DNA of 9,563 nt from Acetobacteraceae bacterium (GCA_027323595.1 DAHWBL010000487.1:1-9563); one strand, 5' to 3'; numbered from the stretch's first letter, positions 1 through 8,305 are shown. Numbers and translations are program-made. The notes: generated by a model from the sequence alone, not told the origin.

Positions 1-318
1 GTGGCGCAGACGGTGGGCGGCATTCCGGCGCTGACCGCCGCCCTGGTGATCCCGACCGGGATCATCGCGGCGGTGTCGCTGGCGCCGATGCTGCGGTTGC
101 TGCGGCTGGATCGGGCCGGCGGGGCGATGAGCGATGCCACCGCCGCCGGGGTGGGGCTCGCCGCGGGGGTGGCGGGGGGCGGGATCGGCACCGCGCAGGC
201 GCTGCAACTCTCGGCGCTGGCCGGCGCGTTCGGCGGGCTGGGGCTCGCCCTGAACGGGTTGCTCACCAGTTTGCTGGTGCCGGCATTGGCGGCGCTGGTG
301 CGGATTATTGGAATTTGA
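1..318 (+). CDS. lrgB: LrgB/YohK-family membrane protein, C-terminal part (cut by window start)
   Basis: The frame is open from the first base to a TGA at 316-318, giving the last 105 residues of a protein whose family usually has about 230-240. It aligns by eye with the C-terminal half of E. coli YohK/LrgB: a VGGIPALTA segment, a long hydrophobic helix, a short basic loop (LRLLRLDRAGG), then the family's GIGTAQA motif and a GAF...LALNGLLTSLLVPAL end segment, about three membrane helices in all. LrgB proteins sit in the inner membrane. They were first described with LrgA as modulators of murein hydrolase activity, and plant and some bacterial relatives transport glycolate or other small organic acids. 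The GTG at position 1 is probably an internal Val codon, not the start. The family often has a His just before the GTA motif (SHxxGTA); here the place holds Gly (GGGIGTA). Any lrgA partner would lie upstream, outside the window. Family assignment is firm; the exact role is open. Confidence 0.85.
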   Translation: MAQTVGGIPALTAALVIPTGIIAAVSLAPMLRLLRLDRAGGAMSDATAAGVGLAAGVAGGGIGTAQALQLSALAGAFGGLGLALNGLLTSLLVPALAALVRIIGI

Positions 319-325
319 TATTTCT

Positions 326-358
326 TTACTTGCCGGTATCGATTGCCTGCCTAAGTAA
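326..358 (+). promoter_or_regulatory. Possible weak promoter in the gap after lrgB
   Basis: This is an AT-richer patch after the lrgB stop. TTGCCG (330-335) and TAAGTA (352-357) are 16 nt apart and could be the -35 and -10 of a housekeeping promoter for the coiled-coil gene at 468. The same bases contain a weak inverted repeat (TTACTT 326-331 and AAGTAA 353-358, 21-nt loop). That is too loose to call a terminator and lacks a T-run. Neither reading is strong. Confidence 0.2.
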
Positions 359-371
359 GGTTGGCGGCGGT

Positions 372-410
372 TGAATTTCCACCGCGTGAATTTCCACCGC
401 GTGAATTTCC
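372..410 (+). repeat. 15-bp direct tandem repeat, 2.6 copies
   Basis: The unit TGAATTTCCACCGCG occurs perfectly at 372-386 and 387-401, followed by a partial third copy (TGAATTTCC) at 402-410. It lies 58 bp before the start of the coiled-coil gene, in non-coding sequence, and has no visible coding role. It could be a slippage product or an array of regulator sites; the AT-rich core TGAATTTCC recurs every 15 bp. Confidence 0.9.
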
Positions 411-467
411 TTGGCCTGCCGGGGAGACGTATTTACCTTTTGCGCTGTTCGGCGTAGGGCGATTGCC

Positions 468-1097
468 ATGTCTCAGACTCCGCGGCCGTCCGGAACGGCC
501 TTTTCTTCATCCGATCAGGATCAACCCGATCTGCCCACCGCCCCCGAGGATGAGGCCAGGATGCGCCGTGCGCTCGGCCTGATCGGCGAGGATGGCGGAC
601 GCGGCGCCAAGACCCAGGCCACCGCCCGCCCGGCCGCGCAGATGCGCGCCACCGCCGGCGCGCGTGCCGCCGGCGTGGTGGTCGAGCATGCGACGCTGGC
701 CAAGCCGGACCGGCCAGGCGCGGCGGTGAACCGCCTCGCCGGGCTGGAGGCGCAGTTGCTGGCGGAGCGCCAGGCGCGCGCGCAGGCGGAGCGGTCGCTG
801 CGCGACGCGCAGATCGCGCTGCAGGATGCGCGCACCAAGCAGGCGCATGCCGAAATGGCGCGCCAGGACGCCGAAGCCCGCCTTGCCGCGCTTGCCGCCG
901 AGATGGCGACGCTGGCCGATGCACCGGCCCCGTCGGTGGCCCGCGCCGCCGAGGTGGCGCCGATGGCCCCGCGCCGCCGCGGCCGTCCGCCCAAGCTGCG
1001 TCCCGCGCCGGCACCGGAACCGCTCGAGGAGGCGCCCGCCGCCACCGAGACCGAGCCGGTGGAGTGGTGGCAGCCGGGCTGGAAAGCCAAGCTCTGA
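468..1097 (+). CDS. Unknown protein with coiled coil and AT-hook-like motif
   Basis: I do not recognise this as a named gene. The product has 209 residues. The start is ATG 468, with AGGG at 456-459 placed 8 nt upstream; an in-frame TTG at 411 is less likely. Residues 1-80 are polar and probably disordered. Residues about 86-150 are an Ala/Glu/Gln/Arg-rich heptad-like stretch with no proline, a likely coiled coil and so likely self-association. A Pro/Ala linker contains RRRGRPPKL at 169-177, which matches the AT-hook pattern of a Gly-Arg-Pro core flanked by basic residues that binds the minor groove of AT-rich DNA. An acidic Pro/Glu stretch follows, then a tail ending EPVEWWQPGWKAKL with three Trp. 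There is no signal peptide and no membrane segment, so it is probably cytoplasmic. The grpE gene starts 56 bp later on the same strand, so co-transcription is possible. DNA binding and nucleoid or regulatory roles are inference from the short motif only; in a GC-rich, Arg/Pro-rich protein such a motif can arise by chance. Confidence 0.75.
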   Translation: MSQTPRPSGTAFSSSDQDQPDLPTAPEDEARMRRALGLIGEDGGRGAKTQATARPAAQMRATAGARAAGVVVEHATLAKPDRPGAAVNRLAGLEAQLLAERQARAQAERSLRDAQIALQDARTKQAHAEMARQDAEARLAALAAEMATLADAPAPSVARAAEVAPMAPRRRGRPPKLRPAPAPEPLEEAPAATETEPVEWWQPGWKAKL

Positions 1098-1117
1098 GCC
1101 GACATGCGCGGCTGATC

Positions 1118-1146
1118 TTGTCGCCGCCGCCTGCCTGTCCTACCTG
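1118..1146 (+). promoter_or_regulatory. Weak promoter-like pair upstream of grpE
   Basis: In the 56-bp gap before grpE, TTGTCG (1118-1123) resembles the alphaproteobacterial -35 and is followed after 17 nt by TACCTG (1141-1146), a poor -10. The proposed -10 is only 7 bp from the grpE ATG, which would give a leaderless or near-leaderless message. No CIRCE element (TTAGCACTC inverted repeat) is visible here or elsewhere in the window. Confidence 0.15.
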
Positions 1147-1153
1147 CTGAGCC

Positions 1154-1720
1154 ATGACCGACACATCCGACACCATCCCCCCCGACGCCCCCGATGCGGG
1201 AGCGAACCCGAATTCGGCGCAAACCCCCGAGGAGCGCATCGCGTCGCTGGAGGCCGAGCTGGCCGAGATGCGCGACCGCTGGATGCGCGCGGAGGCCGAA
1301 ACCGCCAATGTGCGCGCCCGCGCCCGCCGCGAAGCCGACGACGCGCGCCAGTTCGCGGTGCAGAAATTCGCCACCGACGTCGTCGAGGCGGCGGAAAATC
1401 TGCGCCGTGGCCTGGACAGCCTGCCCGCCCACCAGGACGGCGAGGGCGCGCTGATCGTCAAGATGCGTGAGGGGTTCGAGGGGGTGGAGCGCAGCTTCAT
1501 CGGGCTGCTGGAGCGTAACGGCATCGTCCGGGTGGACCCCACCGGGGCGCTGTTCGACGCCAATCTGCACCAGGCGATGGCCGAGGAGGTCACCGATGCG
1601 CATCCGCCCGGCACGGTGGTGCGCGCCTGGAGCCATGGCTGGACCCTGAACGGGCGGCTGCTGCGCCCGGCGATGGTGGTGGTGGCCAAGGCCCCGCCGC
1701 TGGAGATCGTCGGCGGGTAA
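1154..1720 (+). CDS. grpE: GrpE, nucleotide exchange factor for DnaK
   Basis: GrpE is a cytoplasmic dimer that opens the DnaK nucleotide-binding cleft to release ADP, which resets the Hsp70 cycle. The product has 188 residues, normal for the family. Residues 1-25 are a polar, disordered tail; residues about 26-85 form the long charged helix used for dimerisation (EERIASLEAELAEMRDRW and onward). The C-terminal beta domain carries the GrpE signature at 134-178, beginning FDANLHQAMAEE and ending in GRLLRPAMVVVAK. The ATG at 1154 is the only reasonable start; no clear Shine-Dalgarno sequence precedes it. It lies 56 bp after the coiled-coil gene and 150 bp before dnaK on the same strand. In many alphaproteobacteria grpE follows hrcA, away from dnaKJ; here grpE, dnaK and dnaJ are contiguous and hrcA is not next to grpE. 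Confidence 0.97.
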   Translation: MTDTSDTIPPDAPDAGANPNSAQTPEERIASLEAELAEMRDRWMRAEAETANVRARARREADDARQFAVQKFATDVVEAAENLRRGLDSLPAHQDGEGALIVKMREGFEGVERSFIGLLERNGIVRVDPTGALFDANLHQAMAEEVTDAHPPGTVVRAWSHGWTLNGRLLRPAMVVVAKAPPLEIVGG

Positions 1721-1766
1721 GGCTTGCGGTAAGGAAGCGTTCACCACAAAAACCCGCCTCGCCGCC

Positions 1767-1795
1767 TTGTCTGGGCGGGGCTGGCTGAATACATC
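1767..1795 (+). promoter_or_regulatory. Candidate dnaK promoter
   Basis: In the 150-bp grpE-dnaK gap, TTGTCT (1767-1772) and TACATC (1790-1795) are 17 nt apart, in the right place for a transcript with a leader of about 70 nt before dnaK. The CTTGTCT element would also suit the CTTG core of an RpoH-type -35, but I see no matching CCCCAT-like -10. A 6-bp inverted repeat (CCCGCC 1753-1758, GGCGGG 1774-1779) overlaps the -35; it has a 15-nt loop and no T-run, so it is not a convincing terminator. Confidence 0.25.
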
Positions 1796-1856
1796 AGGCG
1801 CGTTGTTTCAAACCAAGGACCCTTCCCGGTGCTTCGGGCCGGTCGGGGCCGCTGAC

Positions 1857-1861
1857 AGGAG
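1857..1861 (+). promoter_or_regulatory. Ribosome binding site that fixes the dnaK start
   Basis: AGGAG lies 9 nt before ATG 1871. It is only 3 nt before the in-frame GTG at 1865, so the ATG, giving MSKVIGIDLG, is the start. Confidence 0.8.
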
Positions 1862-1870
1862 TTTGTGTCC

Positions 1871-3790
<1,920 letters not shown>

Positions 3791-3829
3791 GCACGGGATG
3801 GGCGCGGCGATAGCTGGCTGACGGCGCGG

Positions 3830-3853
3830 CGCCCTTCCGGCAACGGAAGGGCG
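3830..3853 (+). terminator. Strong dnaK-dnaJ intergenic hairpin (terminator or attenuator)
   Basis: A perfect 10-bp stem closes a GCAA (GNRA-type) loop at 3840-3843: CGCCCTTCCG at 3830-3839 pairs with CGGAAGGGCG at 3844-3853, and two G-U pairs could extend it. It starts 39 bp after the dnaK stop and ends 55 bp before the dnaJ start. The bases after it (TTCGCGTTGTT) are only moderately T-rich, so full termination is uncertain. Partial termination would give more DnaK than DnaJ; a role in mRNA stability is the alternative. Confidence 0.7.
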
Positions 3854-3893
3854 TTCGCGTTGTTCGGCCGGCGCGTCGGTGCGGCATGTTTGC

Positions 3894-3899
3894 GGAGAG
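3894..3899 (+). promoter_or_regulatory. Ribosome binding site that fixes the dnaJ start
   Basis: GGAGAG lies 9 nt before ATG 3909. This favours MAKQDYYTTLG over the in-frame upstream GTG at 3879, which would add ten residues not seen in DnaJ proteins. Confidence 0.75.
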
Positions 3900-3908
3900 A
3901 TTTGGCTG

Positions 3909-5036
3909 ATGGCGAAGCAGGATTATTACACCACCCTGGGCGTGGAGCGCGGCGCCAGCGCCGACGAGATGAAGAAATCCTATCGCAAGCTGGCGATGCA
4001 GTTTCATCCGGACCGCAACCCCGGTGATGCCAAGGCCGAGGCGAAATTCAAGGAGATCAACGAAGCCTATGACGTCCTCAAGGACGATCAGAAGCGCGCC
4101 GCCTATGACCGGTTCGGCCATGCCGCCTTTGAGCAGGGCGGCGGCGGTGCCGGCGGCTTTGGCGCCGGTTTCGGCGGCGGCGGGCTGGGCGATATTTTCG
4201 AGCAGGTGTTCGGCGATTTCATGGGCGGCCGCGGCGGTGGGCGTCCGCGCACCGGCCAGGACATCCATGTCAAGGCCGAGATCGAGCTGACCGAGGCGTT
4301 CGCCGGCGTGGAGCTGCCGCTGCGGGTGCCAACGCGGGTCAGCTGCGACGCCTGCTCGGGGTCTGGCGCGGAAGCCGGCAAGCGCGCCAACGACACCTGC
4401 CCGACCTGCGGGGGCGCGGGAAAAGTGCGTGCCCAGCAAGGGTTTTTCGTGGTCGAGCGCGGCTGCCCCACCTGCGGCGGCTCCGGCAGGGTGATCCGCA
4501 ACCCGTGCAAGATCTGCGGCGGGCAGGGCACCGTGCAGCGTGAGCGCCAGTTGAAGGTGAAGGTGCCGGCCGGGGTCGAGGAAGGCCAGCGCATCCGCCT
4601 GCAAGGCGAGGGCGAGGCCGGCCCTCAGGGCGTGGCCAACGGCGATCTGTATGTGCATGTGGCGCTGCGCCCGCACCCGATCTTCGCGCGCGACGGCGCC
4701 AATCTGTTCTTCAAGCTGCCGATCCGCATGACCCAGGCCGCCCTTGGCGCCGAGGTCGAGGTGCCGGTGATCGATGGCAGCCGCACCCGGCTGAAGATCG
4801 CGCCGGGCACCCGCACCGGCACCACCCAGCGCATGCGCGGCAAAGGATTTTCGGTGGTGCGCTCGGCGGCGCGCGGCGACATGTTCGTGCAGATCGAGGT
4901 GGAGACACCACAAAATCTGACCGCTCAGCAGCGCGCGCTGCTGGAGGAGTTCGAGGCCGAGGCCTCGCGCGACCATAGCCCCGAACATGAAGGCTTCTTC
5001 GCCAAGGTTCGCGAGTTCTTCGACGGCGGGAAGTAG
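3909..5036 (+). CDS. dnaJ: DnaJ, Hsp40 co-chaperone
   Basis: DnaJ binds unfolded proteins, hands them to DnaK and stimulates its ATPase. The product has 375 residues, a full-length type I (class A) Hsp40. The J-domain (about 4-70) has the essential HPD at 33-35. The Gly/Phe-rich region runs about 76-112. The zinc-binding domain has all four CxxCxGxG repeats: CDACSGSG (from C146), CPTCGGAG (C164), CPTCGGSG (C186) and CKICGGQG (C200), so both zinc sites are intact. The two C-terminal beta domains follow (LKVKVPAGVEEGQRIRL and the GDLYVHV segment), then a C-terminal helix ending EFFDGGK. It lies 118 bp after dnaK, separated by the hairpin at 3830-3853. Its stop is only 7 bp from the stop of the convergent cydC, so there is no room for a terminator between them. 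Confidence 0.98.
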   Translation: MAKQDYYTTLGVERGASADEMKKSYRKLAMQFHPDRNPGDAKAEAKFKEINEAYDVLKDDQKRAAYDRFGHAAFEQGGGGAGGFGAGFGGGGLGDIFEQVFGDFMGGRGGGRPRTGQDIHVKAEIELTEAFAGVELPLRVPTRVSCDACSGSGAEAGKRANDTCPTCGGAGKVRAQQGFFVVERGCPTCGGSGRVIRNPCKICGGQGTVQRERQLKVKVPAGVEEGQRIRLQGEGEAGPQGVANGDLYVHVALRPHPIFARDGANLFFKLPIRMTQAALGAEVEVPVIDGSRTRLKIAPGTRTGTTQRMRGKGFSVVRSAARGDMFVQIEVETPQNLTAQQRALLEEFEAEASRDHSPEHEGFFAKVREFFDGGK

Positions 5037-5043
5037 CGCGGGG

Positions 5044-6672
5044 TCAACCCAGATCGAGCCGCTGCCCGCACAAGGCCAGCGGCGCGGGACGGTGGCTCGC
5101 GATCACCGCGCCGCGCCCGGTGCGCGCCAGCAGCGCCGCGAGCGCTGCCACCACCACCGCCTCGGTGTCCGCATCGAGCCCCTCGGTCGGTTCGTCGAGC
5201 AGCAGCCATGGCGCCTCGCGCAGGCAGGCGCGGGCCAGCGCGAGGCGACGGCGCTCTCCGCCGGAAAAATGCGCGCCGGCCTCGCCGATCCAGCCATCGA
5301 GCCCGCCGGGCAGCGCGCGCACCCGCGCGCCCAGCGCCATCTGGTCCAGCATCTCCCATAGCCGGTCGTCGGCGCGTGGATCGTTGGTGGAATCTGGCGC
5401 GCCGAGCAGCAGATTGTCGCGCACGCTGCCGCTGATCATCGCCGCGTTCTGCGGCGCGAGGCTGAACAGCGCGCGGGCGTGGGGCGGGCCGATGCGGTCC
5501 AGCGGCTGATCGCCGATCAGGATGCTTCCCGGCGGGATGGCGCGCAGCCCAAGCAGCGATTCCAGCAGCCTGGTCTTGCCCGCGCCCGACTGCCCGGTGA
5601 GCGCCAGCCGCGCGCCGGGAGCCAGCACCAGCGGCGCGGCGGTGCCCAGGATGGCCGGACCGAAGCTGATCGGCACGGCCGACAGCCCGTCGCCGCCGGT
5701 GGTGACTGTCGCCGGAGCCGCCAGGACCTCGTCCAGCCGGCCGGCGGCGGCGGCGAGCGCGCCGGCATCGTCGAACATGCGCGCGAGCCCGCCGGCCGCC
5801 TCCATCGCCGCCAGCGCCGCCAGCGCGGCCAGCGCGACCAGCGGCAGCGGCGCCGGCCCGGCCAGCCAGATCACCAGGGCGGCGGTGAGCCCGGCCAGCA
5901 GCGTCGGCGCGATCGCGGTTAGTCCGTCGGCGGACCAGCGGGCCAGGCGGGCGGCACCGAGCGGCTCGGCCTGCTCCATCAGTTGCGCGATGACCCGATC
6001 GGTGAGGCCGTGGCAATGCAGTTCCGGTCCGGTGGCCAGGACCGCGCCGAGCCGGTCGCGCAGCCGGCCACCGGTGGTGAGCAGGTCCGCCCCCGCCGCG
6101 CGGGTGAGCCGGGCGCTGAGCGCGAAGCCGAGCAGGGTCTGGAGCACCGCCATGGCGAGAAAGCCGAACGCCGCCGCGTCTCCAGCGAGCCCGACCAGCC
6201 CGACGCCGGCGAGCACCGCGGCCCCGGCGGCCCAGGGGGCGGCGCGACGGACGAACAGGGTCTCGATCGCATCGACATCCTGCACCAGCCGCGCGGTCGC
6301 CTCGCCCGAGGAGAGGGCGAGCGCGCGCTCCGGCGGGGCGGCGGCCAGACCGGCGAAGATCGCCGGCCGCAGCCGTGCCAGCGCGCCGAACGCCGCGGCG
6401 TGGCTGGCCAGGCGCTCGCCATAGCGGCCCAGCGTGCGGGTGATGGCGAACAGGCGGATGCCCGCGCTGGGCAGCAGATAATTGAAGCCGAGCACCGCCG
6501 CCGGCCCCATCGCGCCGGCGGCGGCGGCACCGGCGAGAAACCAGCCCGACACCCCGAGCAGCAGCACCGCCGCCAGCGCGGTCGCCGCCGCGGCGAGGCC
6601 GGCGAGCCGGAGCGGGGCGCGGGCCCGCGCAAGTTCGGCGCGCACCAGCCCGCGCAGGGCCGAGCCGCTCAC
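5044..6672 (-). CDS. cydC: CydC, ABC transporter subunit for cytochrome bd assembly
   Basis: CydC pairs with CydD in an inner-membrane ABC exporter that moves cysteine and glutathione to the periplasm and is needed for haem loading of cytochrome bd; haem binding by CydDC is also reported. The product has 542 residues. The membrane domain (about 20-300) opens with the family hallmark SGWFLAG (42-48) and FNYLLPSAGIR (63-73), then RTLGRYGERLASH (79-91). The ATPase domain has Walker A GQSGAGKT (360-367), Q-loop Gln408, ABC signature FSGGE (469-473, Phe in place of the usual Leu), Walker B WLLLDEP (489-495) with catalytic Glu, and switch His527, so it should be active. The start is GTG at 6672, overlapping the cydD stop by 4 bp (GTGA), with AGGTGG 7 nt upstream, so translation is probably coupled. 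It is slightly shorter than E. coli CydC (573 residues), mainly in the loops. Confidence 0.93.
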   Translation of the reverse strand: MSGSALRGLVRAELARARAPLRLAGLAAAATALAAVLLLGVSGWFLAGAAAAGAMGPAAVLGFNYLLPSAGIRLFAITRTLGRYGERLASHAAAFGALARLRPAIFAGLAAAPPERALALSSGEATARLVQDVDAIETLFVRRAAPWAAGAAVLAGVGLVGLAGDAAAFGFLAMAVLQTLLGFALSARLTRAAGADLLTTGGRLRDRLGAVLATGPELHCHGLTDRVIAQLMEQAEPLGAARLARWSADGLTAIAPTLLAGLTAALVIWLAGPAPLPLVALAALAALAAMEAAGGLARMFDDAGALAAAAGRLDEVLAAPATVTTGGDGLSAVPISFGPAILGTAAPLVLAPGARLALTGQSGAGKTRLLESLLGLRAIPPGSILIGDQPLDRIGPPHARALFSLAPQNAAMISGSVRDNLLLGAPDSTNDPRADDRLWEMLDQMALGARVRALPGGLDGWIGEAGAHFSGGERRRLALARACLREAPWLLLDEPTEGLDADTEAVVVAALAALLARTGRGAVIASHRPAPLALCGQRLDLG

Positions 6673-8297
6673 AGCCGCACCACCTGGCCGGCGATCGCCG
6701 CCAGCGCCTCGGAGTGTGTCGCGATGAGAACCGTGCGGCCGGCGGCGGCGCGGCCGATCAGCGCGATCATCTCGGCCTCGGCGGTGGCATCGAGGTTGGC
6801 GGTGGGCTCATCCAGCAGCAGGATCGGCGCCGGCTTGAGCAGCGCGCGGGCGAGCCCGATGCGTCGGCGTTCGCCGCCGGACAGGCCCGAGCCGCGCTCA
6901 TCGAGCAGCGCATCGAGCCCGCCCGGACGCGCGGCGAGCAGCGCGTCGAGCCCGGCCAGCCCGGCCACCTCGGCGATGCGCGCGCGCGGCGTGTCGGGCG
7001 CGGCGAGGGCGATGTTCTGCCCGATCGAGCCGGGCAGCAGGATCGGCGCCTGCCCGGCCCAGCCGATCAGCGGCGCGAAGGAGCCGGCCTCGCTCAGCTT
7101 CTGGCCGTCGAGCTCCACCTCGCCGGCGCAAAGGGGGGCGGCGCCGACCAGCAGGCGCAGCAGCGTGGTTTTGCCCGCCCCGGTCGGCCCCATGAGCGCG
7201 GCGATGCCGCCGGACGGGATGGCCAGATCGAGCGGGCCGATGCGCAGATCAGGCCCCGCGCCGGCAACCGCGGCGGCAAACCGCAGCCCCGGTGCGCGGC
7301 CCGGCGGCCGGACGCGAGGGGTGGGCGCGGGTGGGGTGGCCAGCACCGCCTCCAGCCGCTCGGCGGCGGCCTCGCCGAGCTGCTTGTCGTGGTAGGCGGC
7401 GGCCAGGCGGCGCATCGGCGCGTAGAACTCGGGCGCCAGCGCGAGCACGAAAAAGCCGGTGGCGAAATCGACGTGCTCCGGCAGGGCAAAGGGCAGCAGC
7501 CCGAGCAGGGCGAAGCCGGCATAAACCGCGACCAGCGCGACCGACAGGGCGGCGAAGAATTCGAGCCCGGCGGTGGAGATGAAGGCGATGCGCAGCACCG
7601 ACAGGGTGCGCGCGCTCATCTCCCGCGCCGCGGTGCCGATGCGCGCGGTGGTCGCCGCCTCGGCCTGGAAGGCGAGCAGCAGCGGCAGCGCGCGCACCCG
7701 GTCGGCGAACAGGCCGGACAGGCGGGCCAGCGCGGCGAACTGGCGGCGGGATTGTTCGGCCGCGGCACCCCCGGCCAGGATCATCAGCGCCACGAACGGC
7801 AGCAGCGTCGCGGCCAGCAGGCCGGCGGCGACCAGGCTCGCCGAGGCGGCGGCGGCCAGCACCAGCAGCGGCCCGATGGCGGCGTTGGCGCGGGCGGGGG
7901 CGTAGCGGATCAGATAGGGGTCCAGCGCCTCGATCTCATCCACCGCCGCCGCTCCGGCGATGCCGGCGAGCGGGGCGGCGTCGGCGCGGGCGTGCAGCAG
8001 TGCCGCCAGCACGCGCTGCCGCCAATGGCGCTTGACCTGCCGCGCCCGCGTGGCGGCGGCCGTGGTCGCGGCCCACAGCGCCACCCCGCGCAGCATGGCG
8101 CAAAGTGTCAGTCCGGCCAGCCAGACCGCCGCGCCCGCCCGGTTCGGCAGGGCCAGCAGCGCCTGGGTCAGGCACCAGGCGAAGCCGATCGCGAGCAGGC
8201 TGTCCAGGACCAGCAGAAGCGGGGCGATGATGGCGCGCGGCGCGGCCGGCGGTGCGCAGAGACGGTCGATGGCGGTTTTAGATGAGAGTTTTCTAAT
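6669..8297 (-). CDS. cydD: CydD, ABC transporter subunit for cytochrome bd assembly (start uncertain)
   Basis: CydD is the partner of CydC in the cysteine/glutathione exporter needed for cytochrome bd maturation. The firm part begins at ATG 8096 (475 residues), but conserved sequence continues upstream: a first membrane helix (APLLLVLDSLLAIGFAWCL) and the start of the second, matching the N-terminus of E. coli CydD. The frame is open from 8297 to the stop at 6669 (542 residues), with TAA at 8300-8298 just before, and contains no ATG, GTG or TTG ahead of 8096. I take the ATT at 8297 as the working start because AGGA (8309-8306) lies 8 nt upstream; ATC at 8270 or a sequence error is possible. 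Numbered from ATT, the CydD hallmark SVALVAVYAGFALLG lies near 252-266 and LAPEFYAPMR near 287-296. The ATPase domain has Walker A GPTGAGKT (370-377), signature LSGGE (472-476), Walker B ILLLDEP (492-498) and switch His528. It precedes cydC in one operon with a 4-bp overlap and is divergent from cydA. Confidence 0.88.
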   Translation of the reverse strand: MRKLSSKTAIDRLCAPPAAPRAIIAPLLLVLDSLLAIGFAWCLTQALLALPNRAGAAVWLAGLTLCAMLRGVALWAATTAAATRARQVKRHWRQRVLAALLHARADAAPLAGIAGAAAVDEIEALDPYLIRYAPARANAAIGPLLVLAAAASASLVAAGLLAATLLPFVALMILAGGAAAEQSRRQFAALARLSGLFADRVRALPLLLAFQAEAATTARIGTAAREMSARTLSVLRIAFISTAGLEFFAALSVALVAVYAGFALLGLLPFALPEHVDFATGFFVLALAPEFYAPMRRLAAAYHDKQLGEAAAERLEAVLATPPAPTPRVRPPGRAPGLRFAAAVAGAGPDLRIGPLDLAIPSGGIAALMGPTGAGKTTLLRLLVGAAPLCAGEVELDGQKLSEAGSFAPLIGWAGQAPILLPGSIGQNIALAAPDTPRARIAEVAGLAGLDALLAARPGGLDALLDERGSGLSGGERRRIGLARALLKPAPILLLDEPTANLDATAEAEMIALIGRAAAGRTVLIATHSEALAAIAGQVVRL

Positions 8298-8305
8298 TTA
8301 GAAAA
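8289..8305. promoter_or_regulatory. Perfect 17-bp palindrome, candidate operator for cydD/cydA
   Basis: TTTTCTAA and TTAGAAAA form perfect 8-bp arms around one central T at 8297. It is an AT-rich island in very GC-rich sequence, between divergent cydD and cydA. It overlaps the expected -35 zone of cydA and, on the other strand, the proposed cydD start. The size and symmetry suit a dimeric repressor or activator; an Rrf2-type regulator is one possibility, but I cannot name it. It is not an FNR box (TTGAT-N4-ATCAA). It could also fold in RNA, but a 1-nt loop makes that poor. Confidence 0.65.

Noticed and set aside
169..180. lrgB reading frame interrupted by the glycine-rich run
   Set aside because: The frame is continuous through the Gly/Ala stretch, and the motifs on both sides stay in one frame.
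433..1747. Long open frames on the - strand opposite the coiled-coil gene and grpE
   Set aside because: These are low-complexity Arg/Ala/Pro products antisense to grpE, which is certain. The + strand frame at 468 has a ribosome site and ordered coiled-coil composition.
1753..1779. Inverted repeat CCCGCC/GGCGGG between grpE and dnaK as a terminator
   Set aside because: It has only 6 bp, a 15-nt loop and no T-run; such repeats are expected by chance in this GC content.
5983..8285. Two long + strand open frames (470 and 523 codons) opposite cydC and cydD
   Set aside because: They are rich in Arg/Gly/Gln/Ala with no domain, and mirror cydDC, which has complete ABC motifs on the - strand.
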